DNA of 64,000 bases. Origin: Planctomycetota bacterium (GTDB taxonomy: Bacteria; Planctomycetota; Planctomycetia; Planctomycetales; Planctomycetaceae). The position numbers and the translations under genes were made by a program. The notes below the pieces were generated by a model that saw nothing but the letters and a program-made list of their open reading frames with translations, did not search any database and was not told the origin of the DNA. The DNA lies in NCBI GenBank assembly GCA_023417655.1, contig JAEZFD010000039.1:1-64000 (forward strand), given 5' to 3'. Each line of letters starts with the position of its first letter. Positions within the stretch are counted from its first letter, which is position 1. This document shows, one piece after another, positions 34,833 through 43,657 of the stretch.

Positions 34833-36140
34833 TTGAAGACCTGTGTACTGTCACTCTGCCTGTGTCTCTTCGCGACGACGTTCGCGATGGCCGAAGATTG
34901 GACTCCTCCGGAAGGATACCAGTCCCTGTTCAACGGCAAAGATTTTACCGGCTGGCACGGGATGCCACACTTTGATCCTGCCAAGCTGGCTGCGATGTCT
35001 GAAGCAGATCGCAAGGCGAAGCTCGATGAATGGAACGCCGACATTCCCCTGCACTGGAAAGTCGAAAACGGCGTCATCATCAATGACGGTAAAGGCGTGT
35101 ATCTGACGACAGACAAGTCGTTCCGTGATTTTGACCTCGTGCTCGAGTTCAAAATGTTCCCCAAGGGTGACAGCGGCGTCTACCTGAAGAACAACCCACA
35201 GGTTCAGATCTGGGACACCACCGAAGCCGGTGGTTCCTGGAAGCACGGCTCTGACAAGGGCTCAGGCGGACTGTGGAACAACAGTAAGGGCGCTCCCGGC
35301 AAGGATCCCCTCGTTCTGGCCGACAAGCCATTCGGGGAATGGAATACGCTGCGGATTCAGCAGATCGGGGCCCGCACCAGCGTTTGGCTGAACGGAACGC
35401 TCGTCGTCGATCACGCCATCATGGAGAACTACTTCAACCGCAGCGGACCGCTGTTTGTTGACGGTCAGATCCAGCTTCAGACTCACGGGTCGGAAATCCA
35501 GTGGAAGCACATTGCTATCCGCGAAATCCCAGTTGATGAAGCCAACAAGATTCTCCGCGAGAAGTCCGGAGAAGGCTACACTCCGATCTTCAACGGCAAA
35601 GACCTGACCGGCTGGACCGGGGCTCTCGACAGCTATGAAGTCGTCGATGGTGCCATCCGCGGTAAGCACGGCAAAGGCGGTGTCATGCACACCGAAAAAG
35701 AATTCGGCGACTACACAGTTCGTCTCGAATTCCGCCTGCCACCTGCTGGAAACAATGGTCTGGCAATTCGTTACCCAGGCAAAGGCAGCCCTCACCTGGA
35801 CGGCTTCACCGAAATCCAGATCCTCGATTCCGAGCACGAGAAGTACAAGACGATTGATCCTCGCCAGGCTCACGGCTCGGTCTATGGTGTCGTTCCGGCT
35901 GCCCGTGGATTCCTCCGCCCAACCGGCGAATGGAACTATCAGGAAGTGACCGTGAAAGGTCCTCACGTCATCGTGGAACTGAACGGGTCCAAAATTCTGG
36001 ACGCCGATGTTTCCAAAGTGACCGAAGTGATGGGCGGAAAAGAACACCCCGGCAAGACTCTGACTTCCGGCTTCTTCGGCTTCGCTGGTCATCAGGACCC
36101 AGTCGAGTTCCGCAAGATCGAGATCAAAGAAATCAAGTAG
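34833..36140 (+). CDS. Secreted protein with two DUF1080 domains
   Basis: A 435-residue exported protein. The start is TTG at 34833 with AGAGGAG 12 bases upstream, and the signal peptide is MKTCVLSLCLCLFATTFAMA, cleaved before EDW. Two DUF1080 beta-sandwiches follow in tandem, each opening with FNGKD-TGW: YQSLFNGKDFTGWHG (29-43) and YTPIFNGKDLTGWTG (249-263). Each has the matching inner strands, DLVLEFKMFPKGDSGVYLK in the first and VRLEFRLPPAGNNGLAIRY in the second. This family includes 3-keto-disaccharide hydrolases; the duplication suggests an internal gene doubling. The substrate is unknown but is probably an extracellular glycan. The gene is monocistronic with its own terminator. Confidence 0.9.
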   Translation: MKTCVLSLCLCLFATTFAMAEDWTPPEGYQSLFNGKDFTGWHGMPHFDPAKLAAMSEADRKAKLDEWNADIPLHWKVENGVIINDGKGVYLTTDKSFRDFDLVLEFKMFPKGDSGVYLKNNPQVQIWDTTEAGGSWKHGSDKGSGGLWNNSKGAPGKDPLVLADKPFGEWNTLRIQQIGARTSVWLNGTLVVDHAIMENYFNRSGPLFVDGQIQLQTHGSEIQWKHIAIREIPVDEANKILREKSGEGYTPIFNGKDLTGWTGALDSYEVVDGAIRGKHGKGGVMHTEKEFGDYTVRLEFRLPPAGNNGLAIRYPGKGSPHLDGFTEIQILDSEHEKYKTIDPRQAHGSVYGVVPAARGFLRPTGEWNYQEVTVKGPHVIVELNGSKILDADVSKVTEVMGGKEHPGKTLTSGFFGFAGHQDPVEFRKIEIKEIK

Positions 36141-36208
36141 TCTCGAACCGCATCTCAAATCGCCGTTGGTCAATTTTCTTCGAGACCATCGGCTTTGTGA
36201 CACCGCAT

Positions 36209-36245
36209 GCCCTTGCCCGATCCATGATTGGGCAAGGGCTTCATT
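36209..36245 (+). terminator. Rho-independent terminator of the double DUF1080 gene
   Basis: A perfect 10-base stem, GCCCTTGCCC (36209-36218) with GGGCAAGGGC (36230-36239), loop of 11 bases, followed by TTCATTCT. The T-tract is weak but the stem is very stable. Confidence 0.6.
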
Positions 36246-36462
36246 CTGCGCTCCAGATCATTCTTCGATGTCTCAACAGGAACGAATCGGAAGCGGGAGA
36301 AATCTGGTCTAACACAGCGGACGATCGTCATTTTTCTGCAAGAAAGGCTCAGATTCCTGCAGAAAACACGGAAAACCTGCGAGAAACTGGCCTCGACGCG
36401 TTTTTCGGACAGCGATACATTCGGCAGGATTGGCAGGACGCCGACTCGCGAAAGGACTCCGA

Positions 36463-38076
36463 ATGTATAAGTATCTGCTGGCCAGCCGCTACTTGCGAAC
36501 ACGCTTTATCGCACTGGCGAGCGTAATCAGTGTCACGCTGGGTGTTGCCACGATGATCGTGGTCAATAGCGTGATGTCTGGATTCAGTGCCGAAATGCGC
36601 GAGCGGATTCACGCCACACTTGGTGACGTCATGGTCGAAGCGACCAGTATGGATGGCACCGACGACCCTCAGGAACTCCTCGACGAAGTCGAAGCCCTCG
36701 CCGGGAACTACATCGAAGCCATCACCCCCACAGTCGAGATCTATGGGATGATGAGTTTCCGCTGGCTGGGACAGGACATCTATCGTCTGGTCACGCTGGT
36801 CGGAATTGTCCCGGATACCAAGAACCAGGTCTCTCCTCTCGCGAAATATCTGTTGAGTCGTCAGCAGATTAAAGAGAACGACGTCGTCCTCCGCGAGCCT
36901 CTCCGGACACTCGACGAGAAGCTCGACTGGTCCCTGCTCCCGGAAGATCTGGCCTCCCGTAAGGAATGGGTCCGAGCCCGTCAGTTCGAGGATCTGAATC
37001 GACAATTCACAGGGGCAGGCCACCCGCAGACCGTCCAATCCCCAGGTGCGACTTCGCAGTTCGGAATTGAGGTCGAGGGCACCCAACCACCTGCGAGAGA
37101 GAACGCTCCGGGCGAGGAACTGATAGTCGAAGATCCATTTGCTTCCACCGTTCAGGCAGTGAAGGTCAACCCGGAAGATCCACTGCCAGCCCGACTCTAT
37201 GTCGGTGCCGGACTGATCACGTTCCCTTACAAAGATCGTGAAACGGGACTGACCAAAACGATGTCGATGGCACGTCCGGGACAGGATGTGATTCTCACCA
37301 CGCTGAAAGCCGGCAAGCCAGAACCCGCCTCATTTAAAGCGACGATTGTCGATGTCTACAAGAGCGGCATGAGCGAGTATGACTCAAACCTCGTGTTCTG
37401 CAATTTGGAAGAACTGCAGTATGTCCGTGGAATGCTGACTGGACCTGACCCGTCTCGCCCGCGCGAGAATCTCGACTGGAAAAAGGGAGCCGTCACTACT
37501 CTGCAGATCAAACTGAAGAACTACGCAGACGCTCCTGAAGTCGTCCGTCGCCTGAGTCAGGGCCTCGACCTGAAATATCAGGTACGCACCTGGGAACAGA
37601 AGCAGGGGCCGCTTCTGGAAGCTGTCGCTGTTGAATCAGCCATTCTGAACATCCTTCTGTTCCTGATCATCACGGTCGCCGGCTTCGGAATCCTCGCGAT
37701 CTTCTACATGATCGTGGTCGAGAAAACCCGTGACATTGGCATTCTGAAGTCACTGGGAGCCAGCTCTCGTGGGATCATGATGATCTTCATGTCCTATGGA
37801 CTGTCGCTAGGTATCGTCGGCAGCGGAGTCGGGGTTGTCCTTGGCCTGCTGTTTGTTGCCAACATCAATCACATTGAGAAACTGCTCTCCAAGATCACAG
37901 GCCGGAAGGTCTTCGACGAATCCATTTACTATTTCCATGAGATCCCGACAGCGGTTCATCCGTCGATGGTCTTATGGGTCGCCGCCGGAGCCATGTTGAT
38001 CGCGGTCCTCGCGAGCGTGCTACCTTCCCGACGTGCGGCTGCACTGCATCCTGTTCAAGCTTTGCGTAACGAATAA
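36463..38076 (+). CDS. LolC/LolE-type ABC transporter permease
   Basis: Membrane subunit of an ABC exporter in the MacB/LolC/FtsX fold; 537 residues from ATG 36463, with AAAGGA 6 bases upstream. An N-terminal helix (about 14-38, FIALASVISVTLGVATMIVV) starts with the LolC-like YLLASRYLRTRF. A large periplasmic domain (about 40-390) follows, then three C-terminal helices (LLFLIITVAGFGILAIFYMIVV, then two more to 525) with the conserved EKTRDIGILKSLGAS coupling loop. The ATPase gene follows after 97 bases. LolCDE releases lipoproteins from the inner membrane. A single permease here implies a homodimer, and the periplasmic domain is larger than in LolC. Macrolide or other export is an alternative. 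Confidence 0.88.
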   Translation: MYKYLLASRYLRTRFIALASVISVTLGVATMIVVNSVMSGFSAEMRERIHATLGDVMVEATSMDGTDDPQELLDEVEALAGNYIEAITPTVEIYGMMSFRWLGQDIYRLVTLVGIVPDTKNQVSPLAKYLLSRQQIKENDVVLREPLRTLDEKLDWSLLPEDLASRKEWVRARQFEDLNRQFTGAGHPQTVQSPGATSQFGIEVEGTQPPARENAPGEELIVEDPFASTVQAVKVNPEDPLPARLYVGAGLITFPYKDRETGLTKTMSMARPGQDVILTTLKAGKPEPASFKATIVDVYKSGMSEYDSNLVFCNLEELQYVRGMLTGPDPSRPRENLDWKKGAVTTLQIKLKNYADAPEVVRRLSQGLDLKYQVRTWEQKQGPLLEAVAVESAILNILLFLIITVAGFGILAIFYMIVVEKTRDIGILKSLGASSRGIMMIFMSYGLSLGIVGSGVGVVLGLLFVANINHIEKLLSKITGRKVFDESIYYFHEIPTAVHPSMVLWVAAGAMLIAVLASVLPSRRAAALHPVQALRNE

Positions 38077-38173
38077 TCACGGCGCCGGGACGTTCCATCC
38101 CATTTCGGAATGGCCTCGTACTGAACCTGCCCCTGGACAAGTGGTCCCGACACGACGCTCACTTGAGAACACC

Positions 38174-38914
38174 ATGCCGCCGACACGCACCATTCCGATG
38201 ACGAGCAATCAACCCCATTTGTGTGCGAAAGCTGTTGATAAAGCCTATCGCCGCGGAGAACACAAAGTCCCAGTCCTGCGGGGAGTTGATATCTCCCTGC
38301 AGCGAGGGGAATTCCTCTCCATCATCGGACAGTCAGGCTCAGGCAAAAGCACCCTGATGCACTTGCTCGGGCTGCTGGATGACCTGGATCGCGGAGAAAT
38401 CTGGCTCGACGGCAATCGCATCGACAAACTGCCGATGGGAACCCGTGATGAGCTGAGAAACCACGTCTTCGGATTCGTGTTTCAGTTCTATCATCTGCTG
38501 CCGGAGCTGAACCTTCTCGAGAATGTGCTGTCTCCATTAATGATCCGACACTCGCTGTTCGAATACTGGAGCAAACGCCGCGAGCTGCGCGAACGCGGCA
38601 TCGAGATGATCGAAAAAGTCGGACTGGCTCACCGCCTCAAGCACCGGCCTTCCGAACTTTCCGGGGGAGAAATGCAGCGGGCTGCCATCGCCCGGGCACT
38701 GATCGGGTCCCCTTCCATCCTCCTCGCCGATGAACCGACCGGAAACCTCGATTCACGCACTGGACGCGAGGTCATGGACGTTCTCTACAAGTTGAACGAG
38801 ACCGAACGCCTGACTATCATCATGGTGACGCACGATGAGGCTCTGGCTCACAAGGCTCAACGGATCGTCCGACTGAGTGAAGGTCGCATTCAATCTCTGG
38901 AAGAAGCCGCCTAA
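38174..38914 (+). CDS. lolD: LolD-type ABC transporter ATPase
   Basis: ATP-binding subunit for the preceding permease; about 246 residues. Walker A is GQSGSGKST (around 56-64), the Q-loop is VFQFYHLLPELN, the ABC signature is ELSGGEMQRAAIARAL, Walker B is ILLADEPTGNLD, and the switch His is in VTHDE. The LPELN and NVLSPLM segments match the LolD/MacB subgroup. The start may be ATG 38174 or ATG 38198; either begins after the permease stop. The two genes form an operon that ends in a hairpin near 39073-39108. No outer-membrane receptor LolB is present, and many planctomycetes have no LolB recognised. Confidence 0.92.
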   Translation: MPPTRTIPMTSNQPHLCAKAVDKAYRRGEHKVPVLRGVDISLQRGEFLSIIGQSGSGKSTLMHLLGLLDDLDRGEIWLDGNRIDKLPMGTRDELRNHVFGFVFQFYHLLPELNLLENVLSPLMIRHSLFEYWSKRRELRERGIEMIEKVGLAHRLKHRPSELSGGEMQRAAIARALIGSPSILLADEPTGNLDSRTGREVMDVLYKLNETERLTIIMVTHDEALAHKAQRIVRLSEGRIQSLEEAA

Positions 38915-39347
38915 GGCATCGCTTCAGCGAACTGCATGCGACTCGACCGCAGTGACGGACGAATCGCGCCATTTGCGGACTCCGGTGCCCTGCTCACCGA
39001 ACCGTTGACTGGCTGGACGGGTCAGTCACTCCACCATCGCAGTCAAAGTTCCAGATGTTTGCAGGGCGCAAGACCACGACAGAACGTCCTCGGGCGGTCG
39101 TGGTTTCTTCGTCACCGTGACGCCATCAACCGTGGACACACGTCGGTGGTCCGGTCACACTCTGCGACCGTTCGGACATCAGATTTCTCTCCACTGAGGC
39201 CAATTTCGTCACCGGAGAGTGCGATGGCCTCACCGGAAGCAGGCGACCCGATCAGGTGAGTCTGCTGGAGACAATCGGCACACCGAAATCCCGAGCAACG
39301 CTCAGATACTCATCGTCCTTTAAGTGTCGTAACACGACGGATCAGAT
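38915..39347. other. Intergenic region between lolD and ilvE
   Basis: About 430 bases, containing the probable lolD terminator (39073-39108). A 107-codon frame (38936-39259) is open but lacks coding character. No promoter pair for ilvE is clear. Confidence 0.5.
39073..39108 (+). terminator. Probable terminator of the lolC-lolD operon
   Basis: ACCACGAC (39073-39080) pairs with GTCGTGGT (39097-39104), a perfect 8-base stem extendable with a G-T pair, with a 16-base loop, followed by TTCTTC. Confidence 0.5.
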
Positions 39348-40205
39348 ATGTCTCAGAAAGTCTATGTGGATGGGCGCCTGGTTCCCAAGGAACAGGCCGT
39401 GGTGAGCGTCTATGACCATGGACTTCTCTACGGAGACGGAGTCTTCGAAGGGATCCGTGTTTACTCCAAAAAGGTCTTCCGGCTGAAAGACCACATCGAT
39501 CGGCTCTACGAAAGTGCCCGGGCTATCCGCCTGCAGATCCCCATCTCTCCGGAAGAGATGACCAAAGCGGTCGAAGAAACCGTGGCTGCGAACGGAATCG
39601 GCGACGGCTATGTCCGTCTCGTGATTACCCGCGGAGCCGGTTCGCTCGGACTGGATATCCGCCGGACCAGTAATCCTCAGGTGATCATCATTGCTGACAC
39701 CATCAGCCTGTATCCGGAAGAGCTGTACGAGAAGGGGATGGAGATCATCACCGCGAGTACGATCCGGAATCACCCAGGTGCGGTCAGTCCCCGTATCAAG
39801 TCACTGAACTATCTGAACAACATTCTCGCCAAGATCGAGGGAACCGACGCCGGTTGCCCCGAGGCACTGATGCTGAATCATCTGGGCCATGTCGCCGAGT
39901 GCACCGGCGATAACATCTTCATCGTGAAGAATGGCGTTCTGAAGACTCCGCCAACCGATGCCGGAATTCTCGAAGGGATCACCCGCAACGTGGTCCTTGA
40001 ACTCGCTGTTGCCGCCGGTATTCCTGTTCAGGAAACCACACTGATCCGTCACGATGTCTACGTCGCAGACGAGTGCTTCCTGACGGGCTCCGCAGCAGAA
40101 GTGATTCCGGTCACCAAACTGGACGGCCGAGCCATCGGCGACGGCCAGCCCGGTCCGATCACCCGCCAACTGCGGACGCGGTTCCAGGAATACGTCCGGG
40201 AGTAA
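39348..40205 (+). CDS. ilvE: Branched-chain amino acid aminotransferase
   Basis: A fold-type IV PLP aminotransferase for the last step of leucine, isoleucine and valine synthesis; 285 residues. Seen: VSVYDHGLLYGDGVFEGIRVY (19-39), the catalytic PLP-lysine in RIKSLNYLNN (around 147-156), HVAECTGDNIFIV with the PLP-ring Glu, GITRNVVLELA, and FLTGSAAEVIPV. The LNYLNN and FEGIRVY motifs favour IlvE over D-amino acid transaminase or 4-amino-4-deoxychorismate lyase, though these are close relatives. The gene is monocistronic with a very strong terminator. Other ilv/leu genes are not in the window. Confidence 0.92.
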   Translation: MSQKVYVDGRLVPKEQAVVSVYDHGLLYGDGVFEGIRVYSKKVFRLKDHIDRLYESARAIRLQIPISPEEMTKAVEETVAANGIGDGYVRLVITRGAGSLGLDIRRTSNPQVIIIADTISLYPEELYEKGMEIITASTIRNHPGAVSPRIKSLNYLNNILAKIEGTDAGCPEALMLNHLGHVAECTGDNIFIVKNGVLKTPPTDAGILEGITRNVVLELAVAAGIPVQETTLIRHDVYVADECFLTGSAAEVIPVTKLDGRAIGDGQPGPITRQLRTRFQEYVRE

Positions 40206-40260
40206 TGCGACACTCGGAGAGTTTGCAATGAGCAACTCTCGCCTGACACATCAAAACAAT

Positions 40261-40300
40261 AAAGACGCTGGCCGGGAGTGATTCCCGGCCAGCGTCTTTT
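40261..40300. terminator. Strong bidirectional Rho-independent terminator
   Basis: A perfect 17-base stem, AAAGACGCTGGCCGGGA (40261-40277) with TCCCGGCCAGCGTCTTT (40283-40299) and loop GTGAT. It serves ilvE on the plus strand and the convergent secreted-protein gene on the minus strand. Confidence 0.92.
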
Positions 40301-40346
40301 GTTAACTTCTTGCTCAACCGCTTGCGACATGCACAGCAGCGAAAGC

Positions 40347-41222
40347 TTACTTCACTTCAACCAGTTTCTCTTCCTGACGCTGGCGGAAATTGATCACCGA
40401 GGCTCCCATGTCGAACCCGGTGACCTCGTTGTCCTGAGTCAGAACTTTGCTGACAAGCAATCCCCGTGAGGTGTCGATGACGACCGTGCCGTTTGGCTGG
40501 CGGCGCAGCAGCTGCATCTGTTCTTCGGCTTCGTTCAGCGACGTCAGAATTCGGGTTTTGATTTCGATGGTCGCCTGATTCTGTTCGAAGGACTTCAGCG
40601 TATACAGCCGCTGCATGCGGACGGGCTTCTGCAGCTGGGGCGCTCCAGCCACACCGATATTGACTGTGAGGTCTTCCTTCCAGGTCTCTCCGACTTTCAC
40701 TGACTTTTCGGGCAATCCAATCAGCACGTCAAAGGCTGCCGCGGAAGGATCCTCCGGTGCCGAGTTCTTTCCGATCAGCGGCGTGAATTTGGAAACTTCA
40801 CCTCGCGGCGATACGGTCAGCTGCAGATGAGGCTTGCCGATCATGCTTCCCAGGGGCTGAAATACGACCGGAGTTTCGTCCTGTTTTTTCGCCCGGCTGT
40901 CGAAATTCATCTTCTCGCCGTTCTGCAGGATTTCGAGCTGAATCTCCTCAATCGTCAACTCGAGGACCGCTGAGCCGTCCGGGTTCACTGACTTCACCCG
41001 ATATGATTTCTTCGACTGCTGGTGAGAATACGGTTCTTCTGAAGTGACCCCGACGTGAATTTTGTAGTCATCGTTCATCACGACGGAGTAGCGGACAACC
41101 TGCCCTTCCTGAAACTTGTATCGCAGCGAGATCCCCTCTTCCTGTGCCACGGCGGGGCCGCTGCATGTGAGAACGCAGGTGATCGCGACTGCGACGAAAT
41201 TGAAGAAATTGCGGTGTTTCAT
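40347..41222 (-). CDS. Secreted beta-rich protein, DUF6263-like
   Basis: A 291-residue exported protein from ATG 41220-41222 (MKHRNFFNFVAVAITCVLTCSG, cleavage likely after AVAQ). An earlier in-frame ATG at 41237 adds five residues. The mature part is beta-rich, opening LRYKFQEGQVVRYSVVMNDDY and with KSYRVKSVNPDGSAVLELTIEEIQLEI, VSPRGEVSKFTPLIG, VKVGETWKEDLTV and DTSRGLLVSKV. This order (F-x-x-G, D-G-S-A, S-P-x-G, G-x-x-W) is typical of DUF6263-like lipid-binding-type barrels as I recall them; the assignment is tentative. Likely periplasmic. It is monocistronic. Confidence 0.8.
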   Translation of the reverse strand: MKHRNFFNFVAVAITCVLTCSGPAVAQEEGISLRYKFQEGQVVRYSVVMNDDYKIHVGVTSEEPYSHQQSKKSYRVKSVNPDGSAVLELTIEEIQLEILQNGEKMNFDSRAKKQDETPVVFQPLGSMIGKPHLQLTVSPRGEVSKFTPLIGKNSAPEDPSAAAFDVLIGLPEKSVKVGETWKEDLTVNIGVAGAPQLQKPVRMQRLYTLKSFEQNQATIEIKTRILTSLNEAEEQMQLLRRQPNGTVVIDTSRGLLVSKVLTQDNEVTGFDMGASVINFRQRQEEKLVEVK

Positions 41223-41237
41223 GAGGTCGTCCTGCAT

Positions 41238-41578
41238 CGCACTTCTTGGCGACGGCTCATTTTCACGGGGTCAATCCAGTCCAGAAATCCCTGTAGCGGC
41301 GACTACATAGCACAACAACGCAAACGGGGCGAGACGGAAATCCCCCAACTCCAACAGTTTCTGAATGCACGAAACCCGCTCCGCAGCCAGTCACACAAGA
41401 AATCACGGCCAGGAATCCGCCGAAGGTGCCACGGACACCGTCGGGATCGAGCATCGGGGTCCCTGACAAGATGCGAGGTTTTCCCTATACTGGGGGAGAT
41501 TTGGAAACGGTGACGTCGCACTGTCCGCCTTGTTTTGCAACAGCGCAGTTTCATTCGCGAAGATAATCTGAGGCACCA
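41238..41578. other. Intergenic region before floA
   Basis: About 340 bases between divergent genes, holding the floA promoter at 41463-41491. No gene is supported. Confidence 0.55.
41463..41491 (+). promoter_or_regulatory. Sigma-70-type promoter of floA
   Basis: CTGACA (41463-41468) and TATACT (41486-41491), each five of six to consensus, with the ideal 17-base spacer. Transcription would start about 80 bases before the floA ATG. This is the clearest promoter in the window. Confidence 0.6.
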
Positions 41579-42613
41579 ATGGACAATATGTTTTGGATCT
41601 TTGTGCTGGGTGTCGGCGCCGTCTTCATCCTGATCCTGCTAGCGGTCTTCACCCGCTATTTCGGATTGTGGATTCAGTGCCGCATGACCCGTTCCGGGAT
41701 CTCGCTGGTCAACCTGATCATGATGTCAGTTCGGAAGGTAAATCCTTCTGTCATCGTCCGCTGTAAGATCATGGCCGTGCAGTCGGGTTTAACGGAGCGT
41801 GACATGATCACGACCCGTGCCTTGGAAGCACACTATCTCGCCGGCGGAAACGTCACGAACGTGATTCGCGCTCTTGTCGCCGCGCATCGTGCCGGGATCG
41901 ACATGGACTGGCAGGTCGCACAGGCAATCGATCTGGCCGGTCGAGATGTGCTCGACGCCGTGCGGACCAGTGTTTATCCGAAGGTGATTGACTGCCCGGA
42001 TCCGAAAAAATCACTAGGAACTCTCGACGCCGTCGCTGCCGACGGGATTCAGCTAAAGGCCAGGGCTCGCGTGACCGTCCGTACCAACATCAAGCAGTTG
42101 GTCGGGGGAGCCACGGAAGAAACTGTGATCGCTCGAGTCGGACAGGGGATCGTTCAGGCGATCGGTTCGACTTCTTCGTACAAAATCGTTCTGGAAAATC
42201 CCGACCGGATTTCACAGACCGTGTTGAATCAGGGGCTGGAAGCTCAAACCGCATTCGAGATTGTATCGATTGATATCGCCGACATCGATGTGGGTGACAA
42301 TATCGGTGCTCGCCTTCAGGCCGATCAGGCGGAAGCGGACATGAGAGTCGCACAGGCTCGTGCAGAACAACGTCGCGCCACCGCCGCAGCCCGCGAACAG
42401 GAAATGGTTGCCAAGACAACCGAAAATCGGGCGGCAGTCGTTCTGGCCGAAGCAGAAGTTCCAATGGCCGTGGCTCGTGCATTCCGCGACCAGAAGCTGG
42501 GACTGATGGATTACTATGAGCTGAAGAACGTGCAGGCAGACACCAGCATGCGGAGCGCCATTGCCGGAGTCCGTGATGAAGTCGCTCCTGCAGGTGGCAA
42601 GCGGATCAACTGA
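41579..42613 (+). CDS. floA: Flotillin-like protein FloA
   Basis: A membrane scaffold protein that organises functional membrane microdomains; 344 residues. One N-terminal hydrophobic hairpin or helix (5-27) is followed by the FloA-specific PHB-like domain: RYFGLWIQCRMTRSGISLVNLIMMSVRKVNP, then ALEAHYLAGGNVTNVIRALVAAHRAGI. The Ala/Glu/Gln-rich helical region (about 245-310, QADQAEADMRVAQARAEQRR) would form the flotillin coiled coil. GAGG lies 7 bases before the ATG, and a consensus promoter is upstream. The next gene, 84 bases on, encodes a small membrane protein with a basic tail, a possible partner, much as NfeD-type proteins accompany floA elsewhere, but that protein is unrelated to NfeD. 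Confidence 0.94.
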   Translation: MDNMFWIFVLGVGAVFILILLAVFTRYFGLWIQCRMTRSGISLVNLIMMSVRKVNPSVIVRCKIMAVQSGLTERDMITTRALEAHYLAGGNVTNVIRALVAAHRAGIDMDWQVAQAIDLAGRDVLDAVRTSVYPKVIDCPDPKKSLGTLDAVAADGIQLKARARVTVRTNIKQLVGGATEETVIARVGQGIVQAIGSTSSYKIVLENPDRISQTVLNQGLEAQTAFEIVSIDIADIDVGDNIGARLQADQAEADMRVAQARAEQRRATAAAREQEMVAKTTENRAAVVLAEAEVPMAVARAFRDQKLGLMDYYELKNVQADTSMRSAIAGVRDEVAPAGGKRIN

Positions 42614-42697
42614 TCCCCGGCCTTGGATTGACGGTCGATCGACTGTGTTTTCCGCATTCGACTGTCGGGTGCGAACTGCTGCTGAGGAGTAACAGTG

Positions 42698-43456
42698 ATG
42701 GCCGAATTCGGACTTCTGGCGGCCATGGACGGTGTCGGCTTCCTGATTTTCTTTCTGGTCGCTTTCATCAGCTGGCTGGTCAATTTTCTCGGTTCAAAAC
42801 CGGGGGGCAATCCCAATCGTCCCCGACCGGCCGCGGGTCAAGGTCGAGGAAAACAACTGCAGAGCGAGATCGATCGGTTCCTCGAACAGGCTCGCGAACT
42901 CGCAGAGAAAAAGAATCAGAAACCAGAGCGTCGCGGGGACGAAGAAGTCGTCGTCGTGAAGCTCCCTCCAGATTCCTCACGTCGGGCACCTCCTCCTTCC
43001 CAGCAGCGGAAGCGGATGAATCCGCAGCCTGCAAAACAGCAGCAGCAACCCGCCCCGCGAAAATCGTTGTCCCAAAGTCGCGAAAGTGTCTTTAAGGAAC
43101 AGACGAGACAATCTGGGAACGAGAGCCGTCGTCAGAAGGGAAACCGAGGAACAGCCGGACAGCAGCCTCGACCTGTCGTAGCAATCAGCCAGGGTGCCGA
43201 AGCTTCGGCACAGCAGGCCCCACCCGCGATCCAGTACCTTTCCGGGAATGGAAGCTTCGCCTCAGCCATCCAGGGTGACCTTCATGCCCCCCTGTCACAG
43301 TCCTCAGCGGCGGAACGTCAGAACGAGTCTCTCAGTCATCGTCTGTCTGTGGCAGAACAGATTGCCTTAAAGATGCGTTCCGCGAATCATGTTCGAGACG
43401 CATTTGTGATGAACGAGGTCCTCCAGCGACCGTTGGGACTGCGCCGAAAAAGCTGA
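42698..43456 (+). CDS. Membrane-anchored Gln/Arg-rich protein downstream of floA, unknown
   Basis: A 252-residue protein from ATG 42698, with GAGGAG about 9 bases upstream (an in-frame GTG precedes it by one codon). It has one hydrophobic helix near the N-terminus (about 12-31, GFLIFFLVAFISWLVNFLG), then a basic, disordered stretch rich in Arg, Gln, Pro and Lys, with a poly-Gln-like QQQQ. A conserved-looking C-terminal helix (LSHRLSVAEQIALKMRSANHVRDAFVMNEVLQRPLGLRR) ends the protein. It is cotranscribed with floA. No family is recognised. A structural or targeting role at the FloA-organised membrane is an inference from position. Confidence 0.72.
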   Translation: MAEFGLLAAMDGVGFLIFFLVAFISWLVNFLGSKPGGNPNRPRPAAGQGRGKQLQSEIDRFLEQARELAEKKNQKPERRGDEEVVVVKLPPDSSRRAPPPSQQRKRMNPQPAKQQQQPAPRKSLSQSRESVFKEQTRQSGNESRRQKGNRGTAGQQPRPVVAISQGAEASAQQAPPAIQYLSGNGSFASAIQGDLHAPLSQSSAAERQNESLSHRLSVAEQIALKMRSANHVRDAFVMNEVLQRPLGLRRKS

Positions 43457-43657
43457 GTTCGTTGCAAACGACTGAGGCAGCAAGAGCCCAAACAGGTCTG
43501 TCTCTGGACTTCTTGCAAGGTTCCCCGCCTGATGGCATTGAAACGAACGCAGTCAGATCGCTAATCATTTGTTTTCGTTCTCCGGACGGATAAAAAGTCC
43601 GGCACGGCTCTGTCCAGTTCACTCTTTTTAGTTCTGCCCTACGAGACTCCTTGAGAC

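Noticed and set aside
35262..36203. Open frame of 313 codons on the minus strand
   Set aside because: Antisense to the double DUF1080 gene, which has a signal peptide and clear domain repeats.
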